Source of the DNA: Taenia hydatigena
Taxonomy: Eukaryota; Platyhelminthes; Cestoda; Cyclophyllidea; Taeniidae
Assembly: GCA_036345935.2 (NCBI GenBank)
Contig: JADWOT020000001.1
Span: 19,571,098-19,635,097, forward strand
Direction of reading: 5' to 3'
DNA length: 64,000 nucleotides
The position numbers were made by a program, and so were the translations under genes. Below are positions 44,786 through 55,655 of this stretch, one piece after another. How positions within the stretch are numbered: position 1 is the stretch's first letter; each line of letters starts with the position of its first letter. The notes below the pieces were generated by a model. It worked only from the letters and a program-made list of their open reading frames with translations, was not told the DNA's origin and made no database searches.

Positions 44786-45522
44786 ATTCACGCATCACAC
44801 ACATCAACCGGTTGCAACCAAACTCTAATAGAATTCCATGCTACTTTGGTGTTTCCTCAAATAACTTGGGAACGCCTGCAGCGGATGGTGGTTGCAGTGC
44901 GTTTGCTACTTGTGTCACTTTCGAGCTCCAATGTCGTTACAGGTATGTATTTTTGAAGTCATGAGAGCAGAGTCTGCCCGAGTGGCAATCGTCAAAGCAA
45001 ATGTCCTTCAGCCCTTCATTTGTTACATTGGATTTCAAAAGCGATTCGTGTGGCAAGCGACCTCCTGAACAAAGCTATAAGTTGGTTAACAACTACCCAA
45101 TCGAAACCTGTTATCACAAGGGGATGTGTCAGCTGTCCGCACTGCTAATTCGTTTCTAAGGGCAGGATGGCAAATGCACAAGCAAGGCGGGTGGTACATC
45201 TGGGCTCATTAACAACCATCTCAACCTTGGCATAGCGAAATTCCATCAGCCACACTACAGGATTGAGGCGACGTGTAAAACGTGCCTGAAGAGTGAGCGT
45301 TGTGGACCTAAAACTAAGCTGTAATGGGGGAGAGTAAGTGCAGGCGTACCAGAAAAATCAGGTGCCGTCAGCGGAATTACAACTGAGGTGCAAGGATTGT
45401 TACTAAGGTTAACACATTAGAATGTAGAACTAGAACAAAACAACAAGTCTTTAATCACTTATCGTACTCAATTGGCCAGGCTTTCACCTCGCACTGAATA
45501 AAGCACTCCCTGCTCAAAAGGC

Positions 45523-45888
45523 ATGAGAGTTGAAGGCGGAGAACTCAACATGAGAGATGCTACTCTGGTGGCCACCCTAGTAAGCCTCATCTCATTCCAC
45601 CATAACGTGAGCATAAAAGAGTGGGTCAAACCTGACAAACGTAACCAAGTTACTTTATTCCTAACGCCGGAGCATAGCCACAAGCCTCCGTGCCTTGCCA
45701 ACTCCCTCCAAGGTCTGTGCTTGGCTGTAATAGATGCCGGCAACATCAGTGATGACGACGTGGCTCAGTGTTGTGGCGCCTTAACTTACCTCGTCATTGG
45801 CGAGAAAGAGAGGACCCTCGTCCACAACTTCATTTCATGTGGCCAAAGAGTAAGCCAGAATGACGGGAAACATGCTAGGGAACTGTAA
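45523..45888 (+). CDS. Hypothetical 121-residue protein
   Basis: It starts at ATG with MRVEGGELNMRDATLV. The composition is mixed and globular-like, including an acidic DAGNISDDDVAQCCGA segment at about 71-86 and a Cys pair. It lies in single-copy DNA, so no comparison within the window is possible. A 92-codon antisense frame overlaps. No family is recognised. Confidence 0.35.
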   Translation: MRVEGGELNMRDATLVATLVSLISFHHNVSIKEWVKPDKRNQVTLFLTPEHSHKPPCLANSLQGLCLAVIDAGNISDDDVAQCCGALTYLVIGEKERTLVHNFISCGQRVSQNDGKHAREL

Positions 45889-46403
45889 TGGAAGGAGCTG
45901 TCCATAGCCTTCTCGCATATGCAGTCATGGTTGGATAAACGTCCAGCTTAATCGCGCAGTTTAACCACCCATTATGATTGAGAAGTTCTGTGGCTTACAG
46001 ACAAATTATTACAGCCAGCCAATTGTGCAGCCTCGATTCGCCGCATGTCCGAAGAATGGTCTGAACCAATGCTCTCCCATTGTGCCCCCATTCAGCCCCA
46101 CGCTATACCCTGCCATCAGACCATGCTCCTTTGCCTCATCTTGCTTGTAGCCACATTCCTTGCATTCATTTTGAAAGTTGCAGAAGAACCAGGAGCAGAT
46201 TAGTCTGTAATAAACATTCGTGCTCATCCTACCCGCTATAACAAGACCACAACCGCTCCTCTTTCTACAAGGACACATTCGGCAGGAGGAGAAGAGTTTG
46301 GAGTTGACTTCCAGAGTCAGTCATAGTCATGCTATGGCTATATAGCGCCCTGCCTAGTGCTAGATACCGTCTCCAATAACACCATTGTATCTATTTATCT
46401 GGG

Positions 46404-46865
46404 ATGGTCCAGTCAAACTACCTCGGCCGTCATGGGTACCCGCTGCATCTAACCGAAGCACCAACCATACACTTCCATAGCCCACAACATTGTGCATTCT
46501 TTCGTAGCATGCAGTTGACCTGGATGTGCTATATCAAGGTTGATGCCGCCCATAACCGCCTTCATCTCTACTCGTTAGACCGACTGCGTCTAAACCAAAT
46601 GGCAACCAACCGTTTGCTATTACATGCGATCCTCCAACCTGTCTGTGGAATTGTTGTGGACATTCATCTAAGGCACCCCCAATCCTCCATCTCTGGTTTC
46701 GTGCTTCACGCCTCCACCCTGGTACTGCTCCACTGCTCCATCCAACCAGGTGAGAGGCTTGGGCCGATAGTCAAAACGGACTGTGAAACATCCTGCATTG
46801 TTTGCAACGCAACAATGGCAGGGAACCACCAGTTCGTAACGTGGGAGATTTTTAAAAAAGGGTAA
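46404..46865 (+). CDS. Hypothetical 153-residue frame
   Basis: It starts at ATG with MVQSNYLGRHGYPLHL. It is His- and Leu-rich with CNATMAGNHQFVTW near the end. An antisense frame (46,668-46,937) has an equally protein-like composition (GCFTVRFDYRPKPLTW), so the strand is uncertain. No family is recognised. Confidence 0.28.
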   Translation: MVQSNYLGRHGYPLHLTEAPTIHFHSPQHCAFFRSMQLTWMCYIKVDAAHNRLHLYSLDRLRLNQMATNRLLLHAILQPVCGIVVDIHLRHPQSSISGFVLHASTLVLLHCSIQPGERLGPIVKTDCETSCIVCNATMAGNHQFVTWEIFKKG

Positions 46866-47027
46866 CAAAATAACACGGATAGCATGAAACCAAATGCGAA
46901 GTGAAGTCAAAGTTAAGGAAGGAGAGCATAAGAGCACGGGATCCTCCTATTTACAGGCATTACACAACTGCATCACTTGGCACCGTCTTAATAAAGGAGA
47001 TGAAGTTGGTTGATGCAATGTTGGCAA

Positions 47028-47047
47028 TAGTAGTAGTAGTAGTAGTA
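47028..47047. repeat. TAG trinucleotide microsatellite
   Basis: About six and a half tandem TAG/AGT units. They are read as a Val run in a 67-codon plus frame (46,901-47,104). Confidence 0.85.
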
Positions 47048-47334
47048 CTCGTGGTTCAAGCGTCAATCCATTCTACAAGGTGCTCTATAAAGTCTGCATC
47101 CTGACTTGCTGATTCTCAAACGAGTTGGCATAAAATGGCTGCCAATGTAGCAGTTTTCAAATTTACATCTCTGGCCTCCGCCCATGCTCGAGCAGCATCA
47201 TCGGTGTGACGAATGAGACGTGCGAAAGGCTCCAACCAACTCAGCGAGATCAACGCAGGACGTGCATAAATGCACACTGGACATCTGTTAGGGCACAGGA
47301 ACAGATCATGATGGGAGCAATTGCAATTGTGCAA

Positions 47335-47490
47335 TTGTGATTGCACAATTCTACACATTGCGCATTGTTACTCGTCTTGTATTTTGTCGAACACGCCTGC
47401 ATGAAATAAGAAAAACCTTCGATTACTCATTCTGCTCCTTTCAGTCATCCGTAATTATGTCATCGCACTCACACTATTTCTTGGGTTGAA
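47335..47490 (+). repeat. Dispersed repeat, copy 2
   Basis: It matches 23,468-23,590. It begins with a short inverted repeat around GCAATTGCAATTGTGCAATT. Confidence 0.7.
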
Positions 47491-49020
47491 AGTGGCATGC
47501 AATTCAGCAATGGGTCTCGTCATAAGCTCACAGGCGATCGTCGTTGGACACGTGTTCATTCAGCCATCGAGGCTGTCGCTTCTGTTAGTGGAGAATCAAC
47601 GTGATGCTACAAATCATCAGATGCACATTTCATGGACGAACGATTTGTAAACCACTAGATGAGGGCTTCCACCCACGTTGCTTGTCACCACTGACCTCTC
47701 AGACAGACTGCGAGACGATCGCAACGAAACCGATCAGGCTGATGTCGGCGCCAACCTCCAATGTTCACACGAAAGCATTTGGTCTTTCGTCACACCACCA
47801 CACCTACCGGTGGTTGCAAGTGTGACATCCAACTTGATAGGTTTGGTGCATGTGACAAATGTGAGTGTTGAATGTGACACTTTCGACCGAGAGTAACGCA
47901 GTCATGCAATCAGCTGCACGCTTTTGGAATGGAGTCAAATGCAAAGCGCTGCATACAATGAAGACCGGATTCCTCGTTTCGATGCTCTTCCTAGCGTTGT
48001 CTTTAGGCAATTACTCTTTCTCGGGTGATTAAACCGTTATAAGTAGGGCGGAGTTTAATAGAACTACAAACTTGCCATTGAAGCATCGACGTCAATCAAG
48101 TTATCAAGTTAGCACTTGTAGTGCTTTAGCGTCCAGTGGTAAAAGTAGTAAGCGTGGACTTGGCGTCTACCTGGTTTCTTGTCTTGCAAGCGGTGCATGG
48201 GATTCCTCTCAATGCATGTCCATAGCTTGTCACTCACATCGACTCTTCGCTTCCAACTCTTATGTGAGTGGCACAAAGTGCAGCACAATGAGGAGCACCA
48301 CCTGAAGGCCAATGAAAGGTGGGAGTGAGCACCAGATGGGTCACGTGTCAATTGGCTATGCAGAGGCACGTACGTGGAGCGGGACCGAATATCACGGGCA
48401 CCAAGGTTAAATTCACAGTCAAGACATCATTAATTTAGCATGGTGGCATTGCGGAGAGCAGAGCGAAGCCTCTTCGAAGTGAGGATTCGTTTTAGTGATC
48501 AAATGGAATCCATACACAACAGTTGAATGATGCATCGTAATCCATCAACCTCATCTTCAGCTCACTTAAGGAGAGCACCATTGTATGCAGCTTATCGTGT
48601 CTGTCTTGTTGGGTGACCACGTGGGAGGCAGGCGGCGCAGATGCATTCGAGATCACGCTGTCGACGTTTGTAACGGCACTGAACCCTGGTAATCGAAGAG
48701 CCAGTCCCTGCAGTATGTCAATGGGTAACGATTTCTTGATGAACCATTGATTTGTCTACTTGTTCATTGACAATGCCATCAAATACTCCTCCTGAAGGTG
48801 AACAAATCACATACAAATTGGGTTGAGTTGGTGCGAACTGATAGAACTGATTGATTTGTAGATGAAGAAAACTTATTATTTAATCCTTAGCTAATGTATT
48901 CCTTCACACTATCATTGTGCCACGGAGTAAGTGGGTGTCTTCACACCAACAACTCGCAACAGAATGCGTCGAGGGAATTGAATCTCACTAGGAACGTCCA
49001 TCATCATTGGAGTGGGCACA
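47491..49020. other. Single-copy region
   Basis: Mostly without recognisable content. The 73-codon frame at 47,604-47,825 is a possible distant relative of 60,203-60,637 (see findings). 48,420-49,000 shows nothing I can identify. Confidence 0.55.
47604..47825 (+). CDS. Hypothetical 73-codon frame
   Basis: It starts at ATG with MLQIIRCTFHGRTICKPLDEG. The CTFHGRTICKPLDEG part resembles LTFRGTVHIYKPLDEEG in the minus-strand frame at 60,203-60,637. Either an old duplication or a chance similarity; no family is recognised. Confidence 0.22.
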   Translation: MLQIIRCTFHGRTICKPLDEGFHPRCLSPLTSQTDCETIATKPIRLMSAPTSNVHTKAFGLSSHHHTYRWLQV

Positions 49021-49021
49021 G

Positions 49022-50470
49022 TCCAGAGACAAATACGTAGTGTCGACGAAAACGAAATTCAGGCAGTCGGTTGTTGTCTTCACTTGCTCAATTGGCTTAA
49101 TCTCGCATGTGTGCATGCATTAGACTCTCCTTCCCTCCAAACTCGACTTTCTCGCCGTCAATGTGTCTTGATGTGCTCAGAGAGGAGAAATCGTCAATAG
49201 CATGCGGTGTTCTCGTCTCCTCTCTCCTTCTCTTGCTAACCACACCAAGACAGAGAGCAGCTGCGAGATCCGCAGTTCCTAGTTTGCAACAATGAGTGGT
49301 TGGATTTGTTAATGGAGTACTCCATGCAGCTGTTTTCATCGGCACGTTGGACAACAGAGCTTTGAAGTCTCATCATGAAGGCGTGGTGGGAGGTAGGTTA
49401 ATGAAGAGGCCAGATTTCCAGATAATTCTTTCATTTAACATGGAGGAAGATTGCACTAAGACGAGTACACTAAATGGAGAAGTCATGGAGGTTTGCGAAT
49501 TCATTCTCTAGCTGTGGCATTCAAAAGGAAGAACATGTAACGATTTTAACAGATCCTCAAACACATCAAGATCTGCGATAATGGTGATGACGCTGCCACT
49601 GCGCAATGGTAGCAAGAAGTGGACTTGCATTGCTATAATCGAATCACCGAACATGATTTCCAAACAGAGGTTGTCTCCGTTGTGGCACAATGATCGCACG
49701 CACCATCCATCAGCACCTGCGGGTTTTCTTCGTCGCCGCGGACTGAAAACTCTGCATGAATTAAGGTGCTTCACCGAGTCCACAACACGGGGCACGTGAG
49801 TCGTGTGAAGGCAGATGACTTGAGAAATCACGAGAAACAAGCAATACAACATGCAACTTAGCAACGACTCCACAGACTAACTGCTGGTGCTGACTCCAGA
49901 TGGCATTGCAGAAGCATGGATTACAGCCTGTGCCATGCAACTCAAAATCCTCACTGATGGAGGCTGGACAAACAACAGACGAGGTGAAGTTGAAGAACTG
50001 AGTAAAGTGCTGTTAAGTGGAGTGTTTCAGGAATTGAAAATAAGCTGCATTCAGTCTTTTCCAGCATGCAATAATGAACCTCTACTCAGAAAATACTTTT
50101 AAATAGTATGGTAAGGTGTTCTGTCCATAAAAGTAGCGGGCTACATCCCCGACCCTCAAGAGACACATGAGTTGCTCGCTGCACTACTTAAATTGGGGAC
50201 AGTAGTATGCTGCATTGGCATGTCAGTCAGGTGACACCACACACAGAGGGCACAATCCACAGAGACCTCCTCACTAACTTGCATATCGGTCGTGCAGAAG
50301 GGTACGTCAAGACGACTCTCCTCCTCATTGCTCCTGATCATCAGTGCAGTTTTGGTCCGGATTTCTGCACTTCGAAGGATTGCCTTAAATTCACTTCTTG
50401 CATCCAGAGCAGTTTGCCGCCTTCTTTAAAACAACTACTCGCCTTGGGTGCTGGTTGTTCATTCTTCCTT
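49022..50470 (+). repeat. Second palindrome, left arm
   Basis: The inverted partner of 57,305-58,756. Three independent pairs of frames give exactly the same coordinate sum, 107,778, so there is no net indel over most of the arm. It carries module A (49,760-50,470) and a 114-codon frame (49,508-49,852, -). Confidence 0.92.
49508..49852 (-). CDS. Hypothetical 114-codon frame
   Basis: It starts MLYCLFLVISQVICL from the in-frame ATG and ends VFEDLLKSLHVLPFECHS. The end resembles the end of a module B frame at 24,360-24,448 (DVYEDVVELLLSFLLPS), suggesting an old shared origin. The mirror copy at 57,926-58,270 is nearly identical. No family is recognised, and an antisense frame overlaps. Confidence 0.25.
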   Translation of the reverse strand: MLYCLFLVISQVICLHTTHVPRVVDSVKHLNSCRVFSPRRRRKPAGADGWCVRSLCHNGDNLCLEIMFGDSIIAMQVHFLLPLRSGSVITIIADLDVFEDLLKSLHVLPFECHS

Positions 50471-50759
50471 CGGCACTTTACTCCTCATAATTATTAAGCT
50501 GCGAGTGGCCTTTTCGAAAAACAATCTTTCGAGGACAGCAGTCTCGCAATGCGATGGATTCCACGTGTAAGTTCGTCACGAGTGTTTCTACCGGCAGTCC
50601 CTTCTGGCTGCTACACATTACAAAGCGCCATAGCATTCAGAGAGCATTGTTTTGCATGTCCAAACGAGATCCAATATCTGCATTGCAATTAAAGGGAATG
50701 CCAAACTCTCGCGCTGCTTGAGTCTACTAATTCTACTTTCTTGGACCACTCAAAGCAGC

Positions 50760-51990
50760 TGACACCGAATCAGCCTCACAGGTCTTTACTGCAATTGCCT
50801 GCGAGCTTCTCAATGTAGGGTAAAATCGGTTACAGTTCTTCCTTCTCCTCCTCCTCCTCTTCTTTTTCCTTACAGATAATTACCCATCACCAACTGATTA
50901 GTTTTATATACCTGCAATCCCTGCTGCATCACTTGCATCCACTCATCGTCTGGTGGTGATGGTGGTGGAATAAATAATGTGAATGGCATTTCGGAAGATT
51001 AGACCTTGCAATCATAACAATGTAGCATAAGCTGTAACTTAGTAGCTTATCACAACAACACAATTTGCAAACTCTTCTCGATTACGCTAATTCAGCACTG
51101 TCCTTTAAGCCTCCCCTCCAGACTTTAGCTGACGAGATGAAGGATTGTATTGCGATAGATTCTACCTCTACGTTTTGCTAGCATTGCCATGGAAGCTGTA
51201 GACGACTAAGTAAGTCACTTGGAAAGTGGGAGATTAGCAAGGTAGAAATGAGGGCTTCGGGAGACACCTCGGTAAAGTGGGACACTACAGGGATTGTCTG
51301 CTCAAGTGTGTGGGTGCTGTTGTAAAAAAGTGAATCAACTCTCACCTCTCAGCCTAGGTACAGTGCCCCAGGTTAAGAATCTGTGCAGTTGTCAAGTGGA
51401 CTTGAGCGCCCACTGCGTCACACATATGTGACACTGGAAAATAAATGCAAATTTTTCGTGTTCCACACATGGGACGTAAGTAGCCAACAAATTATGCAAA
51501 TACAGTGTGTATTTGGTGTGTAGAAAGGTAAAGTGACTCAGAAGTAGGGGCTAAGGGACGATGAAGCGAATAGGAGTGAAGGTCGACTAAGCATGGAAAC
51601 GAGACCCGTGAGACCTACTTCACACAAATGCCTATTCCACCAACCAAAGTGATTCGCAAAATATTCGTCACTTGCTTTTTTCTACCCTTCCCAAACAGGC
51701 ACCCATTCGCTGTGCAACAATGGAAAATAACGGCCATCCATTAGGCGTCATAGTGAGCTGCATTACGTTACATTTTATTTCGCGTTTGGAATAGCACAAA
51801 CATACAGCCAAAAACGATAGGGAAGAAGTCACTGACGATGAGAGGCAGTAAAAACGAGGAAAGGGGAAGCTGCATGAAATACCGCACTCTAAGTGCTATT
51901 CATGGCTTGCGAAACAAGAGAAACACGGTTTGATTTGTTGTTCTCCTTGCATCCTCATGGGTGGTCCAGCTGGAATGCACCTGCTAAGCG
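50760..51990 (+). repeat. F2 block, copy in the second spacer
   Basis: It matches 32,400-33,635. It includes the CTC tract near 50,845, the palindromic word at 51,415-51,434 and the ATGCAAAT octamer near 51,497. The 64-codon frame is interrupted by a stop. Confidence 0.87.
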
Positions 51991-52455
51991 ATGGAATTCA
52001 CGTGTGAAATTGTGCAACACTTTGCATCTCTCCTCCCAATCCTCACCTTCGAGAGGCTGCAGCGTGTCGCTCAGCACATCGTGCGTCAGCACACCTGCAG
52101 CAGTGTTGCTTGTTCTCAAGGTGTTTCCTCCAATACAGCTGTAATCCTCCATAAACCGCCTGATCATATTGGTAGCGAAATGGCACCAGTTGAGCGTTAC
52201 GATGCGCCCACCCGCTCGCCATCACGACAGTGTGAAATGCCGCCCAAGAGGACATCTGCTCCCACATCACCCTACGTGCCAGTGGAGGAGGACAGTGGCG
52301 ATTGTGAGACACCTGGCAAGCCTGCCATTGCACAGCCAGAACCAGTGTCAACATCAAATCCACACGATACACTGCAACGCATTAGAAAGCTGCGCAGCAT
52401 TCTCCAAGTCGACGCATGTCTGCATTCACTTCGGCTGAACGAAGACGCGCAGTGA
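51991..52455 (+). CDS. Module T frame, 154 residues, most diverged F2-joined copy
   Basis: The frame is open from ATG to a stop at the equivalent position. It ends SLRLNEDAQ rather than SLRVNEDSQ. About 21 of 24 differences from the 33,637 copy change residues. A 109-codon antisense frame (52,043-52,372) is also open, and for it the differences are slightly enriched at third positions. Confidence 0.32.
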   Translation: MEFTCEIVQHFASLLPILTFERLQRVAQHIVRQHTCSSVACSQGVSSNTAVILHKPPDHIGSEMAPVERYDAPTRSPSRQCEMPPKRTSAPTSPYVPVEEDSGDCETPGKPAIAQPEPVSTSNPHDTLQRIRKLRSILQVDACLHSLRLNEDAQ

Positions 52456-52869
52456 GGACTAGTGGTGCAGTGAGGGCTGTCATCACATCCAATCATTGGT
52501 GGAGGTGAATCAAATGGTGGTAGGGCAGCTGTGGGGCATACTTTGGAAAGCTGCCAGGCAATTGCAGTGAAGGCCTGTGAGGCTGATTCAGTGCCAGCTG
52601 CTTTGAGTGGCCTAACGTAGCTTTCAAATATCCCAAGAAAGCAGAATTAGTAGGCTCAAGCAACGCGAGAGTTTGGCATTCCCTTTAATTGCAATGCAGG
52701 TATTAGATCCCATTTGGACATGCAAAACAATGCTCTCTGAATGCTATGGCGCTTTGTAATGTGTAGCAGCCAGAAGGGACTGCCGGTAGAAACACTCGTG
52801 ACGAACTTACACGTGGAATCCATCGCATTGCGAGACTGCTGTCCTCGAAAGATTGTTTTTTGAAAAGGC

Positions 52870-55195
52870 TACTCGCAGCATCAGCACTCAATTTAGCTGC
52901 TGAGGAATTGTAGGTCCTGTGAATATTACACACTTGCTGGCCCATCCGCCGGTCAGCAAAAGGAATGCACAGATCGCTCAACATGCAAACTGAAAAGTTC
53001 AAAATTCTGATTTAAAAATATATCATTGCTGGAGAACGTTCGCCATGAAATTCCAATTAGCTTGCATTCGACCAAGCGCACCGATTACGTCAAGGAAGAG
53101 CTAGAGTCTACTCCCTGATAAGGGCCACCTGCGTAGAATGATGCCTCCAAGAGATAAGGACTTGTAAGACGAAAGCACTCGAATCAAGCTCGAGTAACAG
53201 CGAGAAGTTGCACACCTCCTTCATCCACCCTAAGACCGATTCACTTAACTTCTGCACCACTTCCGGTGCCTGGAAGGCAGCGTGTACACCGAGGCCTGCC
53301 TTACACTACACAAGGGATACGAATACCCATAGGTCCCATCTACGAAACCAGCATGCAAAGAAGACACGCTGCTTATTCGACCTCTCTAACCTTCTATTCG
53401 ACTAGATGATCAAGAAGCTGCAGGAAATGAACAACGTCACACGATTGGCACAATGGTTAGATCAACGTGACTCTCCTACTAAGTTGGCTCTTACTGAATG
53501 CCCATCACAGTGACTGCCGAAGTGCTCTTAGTTTCGCCCAAATAATTCAATGTTACATAAACGTCGACTCACGGTAACGAGGTCGATTGAAGTAATCAAA
53601 AGCCGGCCAGTCCAGAGGCCAGCAAGTGCGACTGCCTGATGCACTGCCACCCACTGAGGAGGAGTCGGCACCGCAAATGCCAAATGCCAAGCGAATCCAC
53701 CTCATCCTTGTCAGGTTCGCTGTCAATGCACCCGTCAAGCACTTTTATTGTAAGCTTAGGCTTCTGCCTCACCCAGAGCACACTCAAGTTTGCTTTGGTG
53801 TGTGTGTGTGATTGCACGAAAGGCAGCATTTCTGAAATGGCCTTTTTTAAGACCTGTGCTGTTTTAGCCTCATGTTATGGCCTCCGGCTTGTGTTTGCTC
53901 TTCTGTGGTTGATGATTTTAAGCTTTGTGCACGAGAATCGGTAGTGCAACATCTCACGTGGAAGGAGTCAGTAATAGTAGATTGCATCAGACATCTATGG
54001 CTTGCGAAAGCAATCCCTCGCATCCCTCACCCCTACCGATGACAGTCCCCCTAAAGGCAACTTTTGCATACAGATTCATGAGTTGCCAAGTTAGCAATGC
54101 AAATCGTATTCGTCACACTGAGCCGAGAGCAAGCCAAGTAGGGAAGACGTTTCTTTGTTCGGCAATGGACAATTAAACTGGCAATGCATTCGCTTTGCGA
54201 GTTTAGGTCCCCGACCGGGTGTCTACCACGGCCTATGAAAACTACATGCCTTGATGCAAGGATCTGTTGTTGCTTAAGAGGTAGAAAATACAATTGTCCT
54301 TCTCCGAGTATCTCGCTTCAAATTTCAACAATCTTCTTGTGAGTACTGGTTTGGACCAATCGCAGTTAGCCTAAGCTACTAAGGCAGGCATGTCACCCAG
54401 GTGAGACGTGACAAACAAGTAAGTATTATCAGAACACGTCTCCAACCAGAACAAAGTCAAATAGGGCGGGGGTCAAAATTATGAAATAAAAAGGGACTCA
54501 CATTAGTGAGACGACAATTCCACCGTCCTATTGAACCAGATGAAGGGCAGAACCAGAAACCAGACGAGGGTTTTCAGCCTCTCAAGCGATGGCTACATCC
54601 GTGCACCTTGCCGCAAGAGTGACTGGGTCCCGACGATGAACACCATTGACGCAGGATACCACTTTAATTGGAAGTCCGATGTTGGCCAAAGCTGCGATTC
54701 ATCAGCTCAGCGTATCATCGACAAGCAAGAGTAGACTCCATCCGAAACTTCTTTCGTCGCCATCGAAAACCCGGTGAGGGCGGTGCGGAATACGCTAGAA
54801 ACTACCAACATCCAGCAGAACGTGCCTTGCAAAGCTCACCGCCCAAGAGGATCACTAATTGTGTGGCCGTTCAATTCAGCGCGGCAGTCCAACCACCCAT
54901 CACGGTGGGGGAACTCTGCGCCATGAAGATCAACAATCTCAGCCAGGTGGTCAGTTCGCAACCAGAAAGCGTAATAGCGGGATAGCTTGCCGCTATGACG
55001 CGTAGCTAAGTCTCTACAAATGTGGTCACGCCGACCACTTCTCCGTGCGTGACACAGAAACAATTTCATATCTGGTTTGTGTTTTTGGGCGCCGAATGTG
55101 ATTGTGCCCTGATGTGGGTGACGCTAGTCTTGTTCAATTGTCTTTCCCAGTGCTGGCGTCGTATTTGCTCCCACGGTTAAATGTGCTGCCGTTTT
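52870..55195. repeat. Nested palindrome, third copy: one arm plus spacer
   Basis: 52,870-53,690 is the inner part of a left arm, including the about-40-base segment at 53,310-53,355. It is followed by the spacer in the orientation opposite to palindromes 1 and 2 (53,690-55,195). The spacer is cut near GCTGCCGTTTTGACAC and has no second arm; about 130 bases of spacer and the whole partner arm are missing. Confidence 0.9.
54537..54734 (+). CDS. Hypothetical frame of the third spacer copy
   Basis: The counterpart of 5,133-5,327, with MKGRTRNQTRVF and two residue changes. It is followed by an overlapping second frame (54,668-54,985), as in the other copies. Confidence 0.25.
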   Translation, partial: QMKGRTRNQTRVFSLSSDGYIRAPCRKSDWVPTMNTIDAGYHFNWKSDVGQSCDSSAQRIIDKQE

Positions 55196-55199
55196 GACA

Positions 55200-55655
55200 C
55201 CACGGCATGCGTGAAGGAAGACGTGTGGGTGGAATGCTGACCTAGTTGTTTGGGGTTACTGCCACCGAAAGCGCAGGACATACCCATCTGGTTTGGGTTG
55301 TAGAAATTGCCTTTGAGGAAAGTAGGCGTCCACTAATTGGTAGAGTTAATTACTAACGAGAACATCACCACACTCCAAAGTGCCTCTTTGTTGACGAGCG
55401 TGTGGATAGGGGAAGAAGGCGTAAATGGCGATATGAACTCGAGCGTCTGCACCATCACACAAATAGGATATCAACAGCCAACAGTTGACGAAAGCGTTGC
55501 AACTACCCAATGTGCACATTAATACAGTGATAAGAAATAATGGCAGTCTTACCAGTGAACAGAGACCTTTGAGTTGCACTCGCCTCAAACACCCACAACA
55601 GTAGCTACTCTTCCCCTCCCATTGCCTCAACCTTCCACTGACGATATTATCATTC
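55200..55655 (+). repeat. 455-bp block, copy 2
   Basis: A near-identical direct copy of 23,625-24,080. It contains a 61-codon frame (55,337-55,522) with one residue change between copies. Confidence 0.85.

Larger units (their letters stand above)
44786..47330. other. Single-copy region with candidate exons
   Basis: I see no second copy in the window. Two of the better isolated frames lie here (45,523-45,888 and 46,404-46,865). A TAG/AGT microsatellite is at 47,028-47,047. A TATATAGCGCC word at 46,336 is noted without claiming a promoter. Confidence 0.6.
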
